Shown: positions 34,712-43,673, numbered from the stretch's first letter. The stretch is 53,931 nucleotides of DNA from Roseburia sp. CAG:10041_57 (GCA_001916965.1 MNTL01000054.1:1-53931), one strand, 5' to 3'. The notes: a model not told the origin generated them from the letters alone. Translations and numbers: made by a program.

Positions 34712-34978
34712 ATGGATGAAAGAGAATGGATGAATGACCCTGCTCTGGAAGGAATTGACAAGTCCAAGCTGGCTTTTCTTGAAAAACTGGTAATTAAAAG
34801 TTCTTCCATGACACAAAAAGAAATGCTGCCTTTCCTGCTGTCTCTTTCAAAACTAAGCAGGGAAAACAACATTTCCTTTGATAAAAATGAAATACAGTTA
34901 ATCTATTCTGTCATTCGGAAATATTCTACGCCTGATGATATTGCGAAAATGGAGAAGATTTCTTCTTATTTCCAATAA
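34712..34978 (+). CDS. Unknown small helical protein
   Basis: 88 residues, soluble and helical (SKLAFLEKLVIKSSSMTQKE, LLSLSKLSRENNISFD). The C-terminal stretch IYSVIRKYSTPDDIAKMEKI is like IYQSIRKYLAPEEEKSFQQI in the preceding gene, so the pair may share a fold or bind each other. AGGAGG lies eight bases before the ATG. Its last 53 bases overlap, tail to tail, the end of the surface-protein gene on the other strand. The function is unknown. Confidence 0.75.
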   Translation: MDEREWMNDPALEGIDKSKLAFLEKLVIKSSSMTQKEMLPFLLSLSKLSRENNISFDKNEIQLIYSVIRKYSTPDDIAKMEKISSYFQ

Positions 34979-37481
34979 GGAGTATCAACACGCCCATAGA
35001 AAACAGACCACATACCAGTAAAGTTCTGTATTCCAGTGGATCACCGGTCTTAGGAGTGGAATCTTTCACATGTCCTGCTCCAGAGCCAGCCCTGGAACCA
35101 CTTCCACCGCCGGTTGTTCCTGTCTGTTGTCCGCTGCCATCTCCTGTCGGCTGGGTAGATATCTGTGTAATGTCCGGTGTTCCCGTTCCTGCTGCACCAT
35201 TTCCTGCTGATGAAGTACCACTACCGGATGAACCGCCGTTTGATGAACCACCACTGGAAGAGCCACCGCTTGATGAACCACCTCCAGATGAGCCGCTATC
35301 CGAAGAAGAACCGCCTCCTCCGGACGAACTGCCGCCATTGGAGGAGCCACCACCTGAATTACCTCCGTTATTGTTATTATTGTTGCCGTTATTATTGTTA
35401 TTATTGTTGTTATCTGGAACTGTTCCATTAAAGGTCAGTACGAAAGGCGAGAAATGCCAGGTTTTAAACATAACGCACTTTACGCCATTATCTTCCTTTA
35501 TCTTTACAATCGTAAGCTCCTCTAACTCTCTTTGTGTCTTATTGTTATTATTACTATACACTTTCATGTTATTCTTCGTCACATCCCAAGACTGCCACTG
35601 ATCAGGCAACGGGAACGTAATTGTATAGTTCATAGTATTATCATAATCAGGAGTCCCGGATATTCCCTTTGTCATACTGATATCCAAATAATATATCCTT
35701 TGCTTATCTACATTAGCAAAATAGCTTTTTAATCCATTCGTTTCAGCATTCGGGCTTACTTTCACATAATAGTTATCTGCTTCAATTCCACTGGCTGCCA
35801 CATCAACGTAAGATTTGACATTACTTATACCAGAAGCTGTGTTGGAAGCAAAAGAACTACTGTCCACATTCATGATAACGCTTTCAGGCTTTAAATAAGA
35901 AGTATACTCAAATTTACTGTACTTATTTTCCAATTTTTTGGCTTCTGCATAAGATACGGAAGTTCCCGTAGTATCTGCTGCCAATATATATACCGTATCT
36001 GCTACTGATTCCATTCCGCAGAAAGCGTCTCCTGCTATAGATGAGATGTTAGAAGGTAAGGTTACACTTCTGATACTGCTCATGTCAGAAAATGCTTTAG
36101 GTCCAATCTTGGTTACTGTATCAGGTATCTTAACATCTATCTTGCTTGAACTACCCTGATTACCTTTATATTCATACAAATACCTGCCATCTGTACTTAA
36201 TACAAATCCCTTATCGTCTGTCTTTGTCCACTTTTTATACAGGGTACGACTTGCACTTACTGTAGCATCCATATTTGCAGCAGTAAAGCATTCCTGGTCT
36301 TCGTACCATGATGAGTCTGTTGCATATCCCGTATACTGAATTTTGGATTCATCAATATTAGCAGCCAATACATCACTTAAAACATCACCTTTATTAGCTG
36401 GTGCATAAATTGCTCCTTCTGATGTATCGGTGTATATTGCTCCATTTAAATCAAATGTAATCGTGATGTCATTTGCCTGCCATCCCGCATACAGCTTCAT
36501 GTCTGTTGCTACTTTCTGGTTCCAGTCAACTTCTGTTTTTGTTGTTGTACTGTCCAGATACCACTTTGTAATAGTATATCCTGGTCTTATTGGCGTATTA
36601 TCAGGCTTGGGTAAAGTAGAACCAATCTTCACTTTTTTGGTCTGTTTGCTATAATCCTTTGCATCTGCCGCAACATATGTAATCGTGCATTCACTGCTTC
36701 CTAAATCCCATGCAGCATATAATGTCATATCAGTGGTTGTCATCTTGTTAAAATCCCAGTCCATACCATTTTCTGTCTGCCAGCTAAGAAGCGTTGCATC
36801 CTTGGCAGCGGAATTCACTGTCAGTGAATGTTTTGATCCAGGTTCAAAACCAGATATATGACCACGGCTGACTACGTCACCTGTTTCCGTATCAACCTCT
36901 TGATCTACTTCCAATACAGCTACGCCGTTCACATCTTTCGCACTACCAGGAAGTGTAGGTGATGTAAAGTATACGGAAGGATATCCAAAGTTAAATGTAA
37001 TTTTAATTGTTTTTTTTGCATCTGCTGATGTTAACGCACTGCTATCATCCTGTGTTGCAACAATATCATCATAGGAGAACTGTTCTCCATCCACTCTCAC
37101 CCATACTGCATACAGCTTTGTATCTGTATCTGCCGTGCTGCTTGCCATATCCCATTTAGGTCCTGTTGTACTGGTACTACACCAGCCATCAAACTGATAT
37201 ACAACAGCATCTATTGTATATTTCTGTCCTTCTTTCAGTTCAATTCTCTGTCCACCATCTATTGTAATTTCTATCTTATCAATTTCCAATGTAGTGCCTT
37301 TTGCCACAGTTACTGTCTCAACCGATGGATTCAGATTCGTAAATCCATACTGGAAAGTCACTGTAACCTTATCTGTACTGTCAGCATTATCAGCCTGCAC
37401 TGACGGCATAGGTATCTGTGACAAAAGAATCGCAAAGATAATCAAGCTCACTCCAAGTAAATTTTTCAGTCTACGATACAT
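34926..37481 (-). CDS. Sortase-anchored surface protein with InlB-type repeats
   Basis: 851 residues. A signal peptide (LLGVSLIIFAILLSQIPMPSVQA) is followed by four InlB/Listeria-Bacteroides type repeats (each ending YAVWV, YAAWD, YAGWQ or YKKWT; residues 35-410) and a single LRR_5 unit (VTKIGPKAFSDMSSIRSVTLP). Next come a domain of unknown fold and a pre-anchor module with CVMFKTWHFSPFVLTF. Poly-Asn and Gly/Ser linkers follow (about residues 690-800). Last is the sorting signal TPKTGDP with a membrane helix and the tail GNKKKSSPFSQYHQA. The gene starts 12 bases after its own sortase gene. GAGGGG precedes the ATG. The linker DNA is a run of imperfect triplet repeats that could vary in length. 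Confidence 0.9.
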   Translation of the reverse strand: MYRRLKNLLGVSLIIFAILLSQIPMPSVQADNADSTDKVTVTFQYGFTNLNPSVETVTVAKGTTLEIDKIEITIDGGQRIELKEGQKYTIDAVVYQFDGWCSTSTTGPKWDMASSTADTDTKLYAVWVRVDGEQFSYDDIVATQDDSSALTSADAKKTIKITFNFGYPSVYFTSPTLPGSAKDVNGVAVLEVDQEVDTETGDVVSRGHISGFEPGSKHSLTVNSAAKDATLLSWQTENGMDWDFNKMTTTDMTLYAAWDLGSSECTITYVAADAKDYSKQTKKVKIGSTLPKPDNTPIRPGYTITKWYLDSTTTKTEVDWNQKVATDMKLYAGWQANDITITFDLNGAIYTDTSEGAIYAPANKGDVLSDVLAANIDESKIQYTGYATDSSWYEDQECFTAANMDATVSASRTLYKKWTKTDDKGFVLSTDGRYLYEYKGNQGSSSKIDVKIPDTVTKIGPKAFSDMSSIRSVTLPSNISSIAGDAFCGMESVADTVYILAADTTGTSVSYAEAKKLENKYSKFEYTSYLKPESVIMNVDSSSFASNTASGISNVKSYVDVAASGIEADNYYVKVSPNAETNGLKSYFANVDKQRIYYLDISMTKGISGTPDYDNTMNYTITFPLPDQWQSWDVTKNNMKVYSNNNNKTQRELEELTIVKIKEDNGVKCVMFKTWHFSPFVLTFNGTVPDNNNNNNNNGNNNNNNGGNSGGGSSNGGSSSGGGGSSSDSGSSGGGSSSGGSSSGGSSNGGSSGSGTSSAGNGAAGTGTPDITQISTQPTGDGSGQQTGTTGGGSGSRAGSGAGHVKDSTPKTGDPLEYRTLLVCGLFSMGVLILLIGNKKKSSPFSQYHQA

Positions 37482-37493
37482 ATAAGTCCCCTC

Positions 37494-38627
37494 TTACTTC
37501 TGTATTTTTTTCGCTATTACAACAAATCTTCCATCTTCTTTATACTTATCGCAGGTGGATAGAATCAGGCATGAATCCCCATACGCTATATCATCCAGCA
37601 TATACAGTGCATTCTGTGATATATTGTCGTGAAAGGCTTCAAAATCCTGTTCTGTACTCATATCTATAGCATCATAATATCGAAATACATCTTCATCGGC
37701 ATAGGCTACTTCTGAAAGCATTGCCGCAACTACCTTATATTCGTTTTCTTCATATAATGAACTGAAACGAATAGTAGGATGTTCTTCGCAGAACTGCTTG
37801 TCCTTGTATTTCTTCAAGGTTCCGAACATAACGCCAGACCTCATATTATGACCATATATAATCAGGTTCTGACCGGATTGCATCACATCACATCGGTAAT
37901 CCAGAATCAATAAACCGTTCTTATCCTTCTCTCCATTAAAATTCTTATCCAGATAATAATTATTGTCCCCTTGTCTGGACATAACCGGATAATCAATTTT
38001 AGTACCATCTATGGTAAGCCATCCTGAGAAATCTGTATTCTCTGAATGTAACTGTTGAAACTGTCCTAATATCTCAGGCTGCACTTCTTCTTCCGAAGCA
38101 AGTGCTGTCTGTTGCGCTTCCAATGCCTGCGCCTTTGCCAAGGCTTCTGCTTCTCTTCTATCCTGCCACCTCTGTGTCAGCCTTGCTGTTCTGGCATCCT
38201 CTTTTACCTTCTCCTGTAATAAATAGGTGTCATAATTGGTCTTCATATCCAGGAATACATTCCAGTTAAAATATACAAAGCAGACACCAAATATCATGGC
38301 AAAAATGAGTATCACCATTCCTTTATTACGTGCAAACAACTTCTGTCTGTGATTCTCTTTACGCTTAACAGAAGCCACCTGCTTGCGGATTCTACGCATC
38401 TGGTCTTCTGTCAATATTTCTGTCAGACTATCCAGAAAGTCCAGTCCCAGCATGGATTGAAACTCAATATCATATAATTTTATTTTATAATAAATCTCCT
38501 GTGCAAGCGGCACTGTAAGTTCCAGATTACCATGCAGCAGAGAATCTATCATTTCCCTGTCAGCATTTGTTTTAGTCTCTTCATCCCGAAACAATGCCCC
38601 TCGTCTATTTGTTAATGCTTCCCTCAT
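37494..38627 (-). CDS. Class B sortase with N-terminal cytoplasmic domain (2)
   Basis: Up to 377 residues. The N-terminal helical domain (REMIDSLLHGNLELT, KIKLYDIEFQSMLGLDFLDS) matches that of the other sortase. A membrane helix (GMVILIFAMIFGVCFVYFNW), an Ala/Gln/Glu-rich helix and the sortase fold with YGHNMRSGVMF, CLILSTCDKY and DGRFVVIAKK follow. The start is uncertain, because the first ATG has only a weak ribosome site; a TTG about eleven codons on follows GAGGGG. It pairs with the surface protein directly downstream and carries the same TPKTGDP-type substrate next door. Confidence 0.92.
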   Translation of the reverse strand: MREALTNRRGALFRDEETKTNADREMIDSLLHGNLELTVPLAQEIYYKIKLYDIEFQSMLGLDFLDSLTEILTEDQMRRIRKQVASVKRKENHRQKLFARNKGMVILIFAMIFGVCFVYFNWNVFLDMKTNYDTYLLQEKVKEDARTARLTQRWQDRREAEALAKAQALEAQQTALASEEEVQPEILGQFQQLHSENTDFSGWLTIDGTKIDYPVMSRQGDNNYYLDKNFNGEKDKNGLLILDYRCDVMQSGQNLIIYGHNMRSGVMFGTLKKYKDKQFCEEHPTIRFSSLYEENEYKVVAAMLSEVAYADEDVFRYYDAIDMSTEQDFEAFHDNISQNALYMLDDIAYGDSCLILSTCDKYKEDGRFVVIAKKIQK

Positions 38628-38684
38628 AACACCACGTTCACTGATTATGCTAATGTTTTATGTCACCTCATTTGTGTTCATTAT

Positions 38685-38713
38685 AATATAAATTTTCAGA
38701 ATTGTATAGTCAA
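38685..38713 (-). promoter_or_regulatory. Promoter of the second sortase operon
   Basis: TTGACT (38708-38713), 17-base spacer, TATATT (38685-38690) on the minus strand. Confidence 0.6.
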
Positions 38714-38745
38714 TTTTTGAAACATTTTGCATTTTTATGTAAATA

Positions 38746-38781
38746 GCAAAAGAACTCAGAGTTTTAATGCTCTGAGTTCTT
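38746..38781 (-). terminator. Terminator formed by the end of the LeuRS-paralogue gene
   Basis: Perfect 12-bp stem AAGAACTCAGAG/CTCTGAGTTCTT followed by TTTT on the minus strand. The stop codon sits in the loop, so the last codons (KNSEH) form the stem. Confidence 0.88.
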
Positions 38782-39720
38782 CACATAATTGATTATTTTA
38801 CCAGGAACAAAAATGCACCGATAGGTACTTTCTGCATCCAAATATTTCTCAACCGCTTTTTTTGCCAGCTGTAGGCACTCTTCTTCTGATATCTGCATAT
38901 CTACCTGTATGGTTCTTCGCGTTCTACTGTCTATCTGAACAGGAATTGTTATCATACGATGAGACAGTTGTTCACATTGCCAAGGCATCATAAACACTGA
39001 CTTGACCGGCTGTTGCAATGTCTGCCACAATTCTTCCGATAAATGTGGTGCAAAAGGAGCCATTATACCAAGTAACTCACAGCATAATCTGTCTATCTGC
39101 GAGTCGGGTTCTGCTTTCGCAAGCTGATCCTGTCCATGATGAGGAACTGCGGTCTCCAGATCATAACTGTGCATCTTTTGAAGTACAGCTCCTGTGTCCA
39201 ATGCCTTTTGTATATTGCCGATACCAGTCATGAGTACTGACATGGCATTGTGTCGGTTCGGCATTGTATTTCCTTTGGCAAAATGCATCAGCATATCAGA
39301 TTTCATCTGGCTGGTCATTTCCAGCAGTTCCTCTACATTCTGATCATGATAACCGCCTTGCTGATTCCATTCGTTTGTAGCCAGAATCAATCTTCTGAAC
39401 TTTCCCAGGAATTTGTACAGTCCTTCCAGACTGCACTCTTCCCAGGTGTCCAGATAGGGATCATCTGCTTTCGGAGTCTTTTCAAACAGTAGATACAGTC
39501 TCAGGCAATCCAGCCCATAATCCAATATCAGGTCTTCCTGAAATACTTCTTTTCCAGTATCAGCAAGCCACTGCATCAGATTCTGTGCTGCTTCGCGCTG
39601 TGACTGTATCGACCACCGCCCAAACATACTCTGTGCTGCCTGATCTACATCAATATTTTCAGCTTCCCACAGCTTCTGCGCATGGTATTGTGTTTCCCGA
39701 TGATTCATTAAAGTAATCAT
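38764..39720 (-). CDS. Stand-alone LeuRS C-terminal-half paralogue, no catalytic domain
   Basis: 318 residues that align with the part of leucyl-tRNA synthetase after the KMSKS loop. DYGLDCLRLYLLFE matches EFGADTLRTYEMF of the LeuRS next door, and SLEGLYKFLGKFRRLI matches its anticodon-binding helices. IMAPFAPHLSEELWQTL matches NPVAPHMTEELWESI, and the end (IDSRTRRTIQVDMQ ... FVPGKIINYV) matches the C-terminal tRNA-contacting domain. HIGH and KMSKS, and thus aminoacylation and editing, are missing. The N-terminal 55 residues are unlike LeuRS. It begins five bases after leuS and shares its T-box control. It may act on tRNA-Leu or on LeuRS, or be a drifting duplicate. Confidence 0.85.
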   Translation of the reverse strand: MITLMNHRETQYHAQKLWEAENIDVDQAAQSMFGRWSIQSQREAAQNLMQWLADTGKEVFQEDLILDYGLDCLRLYLLFEKTPKADDPYLDTWEECSLEGLYKFLGKFRRLILATNEWNQQGGYHDQNVEELLEMTSQMKSDMLMHFAKGNTMPNRHNAMSVLMTGIGNIQKALDTGAVLQKMHSYDLETAVPHHGQDQLAKAEPDSQIDRLCCELLGIMAPFAPHLSEELWQTLQQPVKSVFMMPWQCEQLSHRMITIPVQIDSRTRRTIQVDMQISEEECLQLAKKAVEKYLDAESTYRCIFVPGKIINYVKNSEH

Positions 39721-39725
39721 ACAAC

Positions 39726-42137
39726 TTATTTCACTACGATATTCAGGATTCTGCCCTTTACGTAGATTTCCTTTACTACATTCTTACCAGCCATAAGCTC
39801 TGCAATTGCAGGAATTGCATGTGCTTTTGCCTTAACAGACTCTTCATCCTCGTCAAGTGCTACTCCAAGAGTTGCCTTAACCTTACCATTAATCTGTACT
39901 GCAATCTCTACATTAGATTCTACAGTCTTGGCTTCATCATACTCAGGCCACTTCTGCTGATATGCTCTGCCACCATAGATAGACTCCCATAATTCCTCTG
40001 TCATATGCGGTGCTACAGGGTTTAATAAGAGAATCAAAGTTGCATATTCAGCCTTATTGATGCTCTTTTCCTTATAGAAATCATTTACCAGAGACATCAT
40101 AGCTGCGATTGCTGTATTGAACTTCAGACTCTCAAAATCATTTGATACCTTCTTGATTGTCTGATGAATCTTAGTCTCAAGGTTCTCTCTGTAACTGTCT
40201 CCTTCAATAAGCATATCCTGTAACTTCCATACACGCTCCAGGAACTTCCTGCAGCCCTTAACACCTTCCATGCTCCAGGATGCACTTAATTCAAATGCAC
40301 CGATGAACATTTCATAGGTTCTGAGTGTATCTGCGCCGAACTCGTTTACAATATCATCCGGGTTGATAACATTTCCTCTGGACTTGGACATCTTCTCATT
40401 GTTCTCACCAAGGATCATACCATGAGAAGTTCTCTTCATATATGGTTCAGGGCAGGATACCAGTCCCTGATCGTAGAGGAACTTGTGCCAGAATCTGGAG
40501 TAGAGTAAGTGAAGTGTTGTATGCTCCATACCACCATTATACCAGTCTACAGGCATCCAGTAATCAATTGCTTCTTTGCTTGCAAAAGCCTCATCATTAT
40601 GAGGATCGATATATCTTAAGAAATACCAGGAAGAACCAGCCCACTGAGGCATAGTATCCGTCTCTCTCTCAGCCTTGCCGCCACACTTAGGACAGGTAGT
40701 CTCTACCCAGTCACGCATAGCTGCAAGTGGTGATTCACCTGTATCTGTAGGCATATAGCTGTCTACTTCAGGAAGTTTCAGGGGAAGTTCACTCTCATCA
40801 ATTGGAACATAACCACAGCAAGGGCACTTTACAATAGGAATAGGCTCGCCCCAGTAACGCTGACGTGAGAATACCCAGTCACGAAGCTTATAATTAACTT
40901 TCTTATGTCCAATGCCTTTTTCCTCCAGCCATTCAATAATAGCCTTCTTGGCATCCTTAACTTCCATTCCATCCAGGAAACCGGAGTTGCACAGCTTACC
41001 GGTTGCTACATCTGTAAATGCTGCATTCTGTACATCACCGCCTGCTACTACTTCAATGATAGGCAGACCAAACTTCTTGGCAAAATCCCAGTCTCTGTCA
41101 TCATGTGCAGGAACTGCCATGATAGCACCTGTACCATAAGACATTAATACATAATCAGATACCCAGATAGGAATTTCCTTGCCATTTACAGGGTTCACAG
41201 CTGTAATTCCCTTAACGCATGCACCTGTCTTATCCTTGGCAAGCTCTGTTCTCTCAAAATCAGACTTTCTTGCCGCCTGCGCACGATATGCAAGAATCTC
41301 ATCATAATTGCTGATCTCGTCCTTGTACTTATCAATCATAGGATGCTCTGGGGAAATTACCATATAAGTAGCACCAAATAATGTATCAGGTCTGGTTGTA
41401 TATACAGTCAGTGCCTCATCCTTACCACTTAACTTGAAGTTAACTTCTGCGCCTTCGCTTCTGCCGATCCAGTTCTTCTGGGAAACCTTAACCTTCTCAA
41501 TATAGTCTACATGATCAAGACCTTCAATGAGCTTCTCTGCATAATCTGTAATCTTTAACATCCACTGGGACTGCATCTTACGGATAACAGGTGCACCACA
41601 ACGCTCACATACACCATTTACAACTTCCTCATTTGCAAGCCCTACCTTACAGGAAGTACACCAGTTGATTGGCATTTCACTCTTATAAGCCAATCCCTTC
41701 TTGAAAAGCTGTAAGAAAATCCACTGTGTCCACTTATAATAGGAAGGATCTGTTGTGTTGATCTCTCTTGACCAGTCGAAGGAATAACCTAATGACTTTA
41801 ACTGATCCTTGAAATGTGCCACATTGTTCTTGGTTACGATCTTAGGATGAATCTTATTCTTGATCGCATAGTTCTCTGTAGGAAGACCGAATGCATCCCA
41901 TCCCATTGGGAAAAGGACATTATATCCCTGCATTCTCTTCTTACGGGATACGATATCCATTGCTGTATATGGTCTTGGATGACCTACATGAAGACCCTGT
42001 CCTGAAGGATAAGGGAACTCAACTAATGCGTAATATTTTGGTTTGGACTTATCAAGAGTTGCCTTAAAAGCCTCCTCATTATCCCAGATATCCTGCCATT
42101 TTTTTTCAATTTCTTTTGGAGAATACTCTCTGCTCAT
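39726..42137 (-). CDS. leuS: Leucyl-tRNA synthetase
   Basis: 803-residue bacterial-type class I synthetase that charges tRNA-Leu. The HIGH box is HVGHPRPYTAMD, a zinc-finger-like insertion shows CTSCKVGLANEEVVNGVCERC, and the CP1 editing domain contains TTRPDTLFGATYMV and the YGTGAIMAVPAHDDRD motif. The KMSKS box is NEKMSKSRGNV, and anticodon-binding and C-terminal domains follow. Expression is under a T-box leader directly upstream. Confidence 0.98.
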   Translation of the reverse strand: MSREYSPKEIEKKWQDIWDNEEAFKATLDKSKPKYYALVEFPYPSGQGLHVGHPRPYTAMDIVSRKKRMQGYNVLFPMGWDAFGLPTENYAIKNKIHPKIVTKNNVAHFKDQLKSLGYSFDWSREINTTDPSYYKWTQWIFLQLFKKGLAYKSEMPINWCTSCKVGLANEEVVNGVCERCGAPVIRKMQSQWMLKITDYAEKLIEGLDHVDYIEKVKVSQKNWIGRSEGAEVNFKLSGKDEALTVYTTRPDTLFGATYMVISPEHPMIDKYKDEISNYDEILAYRAQAARKSDFERTELAKDKTGACVKGITAVNPVNGKEIPIWVSDYVLMSYGTGAIMAVPAHDDRDWDFAKKFGLPIIEVVAGGDVQNAAFTDVATGKLCNSGFLDGMEVKDAKKAIIEWLEEKGIGHKKVNYKLRDWVFSRQRYWGEPIPIVKCPCCGYVPIDESELPLKLPEVDSYMPTDTGESPLAAMRDWVETTCPKCGGKAERETDTMPQWAGSSWYFLRYIDPHNDEAFASKEAIDYWMPVDWYNGGMEHTTLHLLYSRFWHKFLYDQGLVSCPEPYMKRTSHGMILGENNEKMSKSRGNVINPDDIVNEFGADTLRTYEMFIGAFELSASWSMEGVKGCRKFLERVWKLQDMLIEGDSYRENLETKIHQTIKKVSNDFESLKFNTAIAAMMSLVNDFYKEKSINKAEYATLILLLNPVAPHMTEELWESIYGGRAYQQKWPEYDEAKTVESNVEIAVQINGKVKATLGVALDEDEESVKAKAHAIPAIAELMAGKNVVKEIYVKGRILNIVVK

Positions 42138-42200
42138 TTTTCATGACTCCTTTTTCATACATTGTTCGTTATGCACCATGATAGGCATATGCCCGTGAAA

Positions 42201-42450
42201 TAAAAAAACTCCGTCTCTATAAATAATAGTATAGAGACGAAGAGATTATATCTATCCGCGGTACCACTCTGTTTCAGATTCTATATCTGCGCTTATGCTT
42301 CTGTAACGGGAAGTCCCGCTCACAACTATTCCAGTCAGGATTCACTGTGAGAACTCCAAGGCGAGTTCAAGGTGTCTCTCTGCTGTCTCGCACCAAATGA
42401 CAGCTCTCTGAAAAAGATCGTGCCTCTACTACTCCTTATCATGGTCGTTA
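42201..42450 (-). ncRNA. T-box riboswitch, leucine (CUC specifier)
   Basis: Minus-strand leader of leuS. Stem I opens with the AAGGAGTAGTA element. The specifier loop shows GAACTCGCC, giving CTC, a leucine codon, at 42363-42365. The T-box sequence AGAGTGGTACCGCGG is at 42256-42270, and the terminator CGTCTCTATA/TATAGAGACGG with seven T is at 42204-42239. Uncharged tRNA-Leu would pair at both sites and allow read-through into leuS. No gene lies in this stretch; bases 42451-42489 hold nothing I can name. Confidence 0.95.
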
Positions 42451-42489
42451 ACATATTACAAATCTGAAAATATTCTAGCATAGTGCCAT

Positions 42490-43533
42490 TTAAAATGCAA
42501 CTGCTTTTTCAAGAACTGTAATGGAATGGCTGGAAGTAAAGGTATCTGCAATTCCTTCTGTAACGTAAAGATTTCCATCATCCGTGTACAAAATGGCATC
42601 AAATTCATCGCTGTGATTCTGCCAGAACTTAACTGCCGACTCTGTTCCCATGACATACAGTGCAGTAGAAAGTCCATCTGCCAACGTGCCATCTTCACTC
42701 ACAATCGTAACTGACTGTAACCCGTTATAGGCTGGTATTCCAGTCTTGGGGTCTATGATATGGTGATACTTCCTGCCATTTTCTTCAAAATACCTTTCAT
42801 AGCCGCCAGATGTGATGATTGCCTTGTTCTGTGCAGACAGTACTCCCAGATATTCTTCCTGTTCATCAGGACTTTTAATTGCCACCTTCCATGAACTGCC
42901 ATCTGGCTTCGCGCCAACAAGCTGCACATTGCCTCCCAGGTTCAAAATAGCACTATTTATATCATATTCCTGCATGATCTGCGCAACCCTCTGGGAAGTA
43001 TAGCCTTTGGCAATGCCGCCAAAGTCAATCTCTACTCCCTCTGGCAACGTAAGTGTCTGTGTTGAAGCATCATATTGCAGACTGGAGGCATCTACAAGTT
43101 GCAGTAAAGACTGTAATTCTTCCTCAGTCGGTATATGGTGCTCTTCTCCTGTAAATCCCCATGCTCTCATGACGGGATATATCGTAATATCAAAGGCTCC
43201 ATCCGTCTCTTCATAAATAGTAAAAGAACAGTTCAGTAAATACTGCGTATCTGCTGATATCTGCCCTTTCTTATTCTTATTAAGCTGACCAATCTCACTT
43301 TTGTCATTGCCAGTGGATAAAAGTGCATCTAATCTCTCAATCTCCTCTTTAGCAGCGCCAACTGCTTCTTCAGCATTCTTACCATAGGCTGTCAATTCCA
43401 TGTAGGTATCCATGGCAAATATCTGCGCAGATGCGCTTTTGTTATTTTGTTCTCTGACTATAAGGAAATACGCAGCGATACATACTGCTATGAAAAGAAA
43501 TGCTGTCAGTATTTGTCTCTTATTCTTCTGCAT
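42490..43533 (-). CDS. apbE: FAD:protein FMN transferase (ApbE)
   Basis: Membrane-anchored enzyme on the outer face that attaches FMN to threonine residues of flavoproteins such as Rnf and Nqr subunits. A single N-terminal helix (ILTAFLFIAVCIAAYFLIV) without lipobox precedes the ApbE domain: AMDTYMELTAYG, DITIYPVMRAWGF, VEIDFGGIAKGYTSQ, NLGGNVQLVG, HHIIDPKTGIPAYNGLQSVTIVSEDGTLADGLSTALYVMG. The start at MQKNKRQ has GGGGA at about eight bases; an upstream in-frame extension is unsupported. The length is 347 residues. No target flavoprotein gene is in the window. Confidence 0.93.
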   Translation of the reverse strand: MQKNKRQILTAFLFIAVCIAAYFLIVREQNNKSASAQIFAMDTYMELTAYGKNAEEAVGAAKEEIERLDALLSTGNDKSEIGQLNKNKKGQISADTQYLLNCSFTIYEETDGAFDITIYPVMRAWGFTGEEHHIPTEEELQSLLQLVDASSLQYDASTQTLTLPEGVEIDFGGIAKGYTSQRVAQIMQEYDINSAILNLGGNVQLVGAKPDGSSWKVAIKSPDEQEEYLGVLSAQNKAIITSGGYERYFEENGRKYHHIIDPKTGIPAYNGLQSVTIVSEDGTLADGLSTALYVMGTESAVKFWQNHSDEFDAILYTDDGNLYVTEGIADTFTSSHSITVLEKAVAF

Positions 43534-43598
43534 GTTTTTGTCCCCATTTCTTAGGGTATCGTACAATGCAATGTTGGAACTTGTCAAGATTAGGTGGA

Positions 43599-43673
43599 GA
43601 AATGCAGGCAAGCCCGCGCCGTTGTCTGAGCCGCAGGCGAGTTTTAGGCGCGGGTTTGTAATAAAAGCATTTC
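43599..43673. repeat. GC-rich palindromic element between apbE and the EF-G-like gene
   Basis: Outer arms GAAATGC/GCATTTC and inner arms AAGCCCGCGCC/GGCGCGGGTTT enclose a 26-base loop. The G+C content is far above the surrounding intergenic DNA. The remainder of the 43534-43758 spacer is not coding and shows related fragments TGCTTAGAAGT and TGCCTAGAACT near its other end. It resembles a REP- or MITE-like interspersed repeat, or a structured RNA. It lacks a T run, so it is not a normal terminator. Confidence 0.6.

Noticed and set aside
35056..35601. Long plus-strand proline/leucine-rich frame opposite the surface-protein stalk
   Set aside because: It is the mirror of triplet-repeat coding on the other strand, has no ribosome site and shows low-complexity composition only.
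38764..39720. Calling the LeuRS-like gene a frameshifted second leuS
   Set aside because: It is one clean frame with its own start and terminator, and no catalytic-half remnants lie upstream; the full leuS ends five bases before it.
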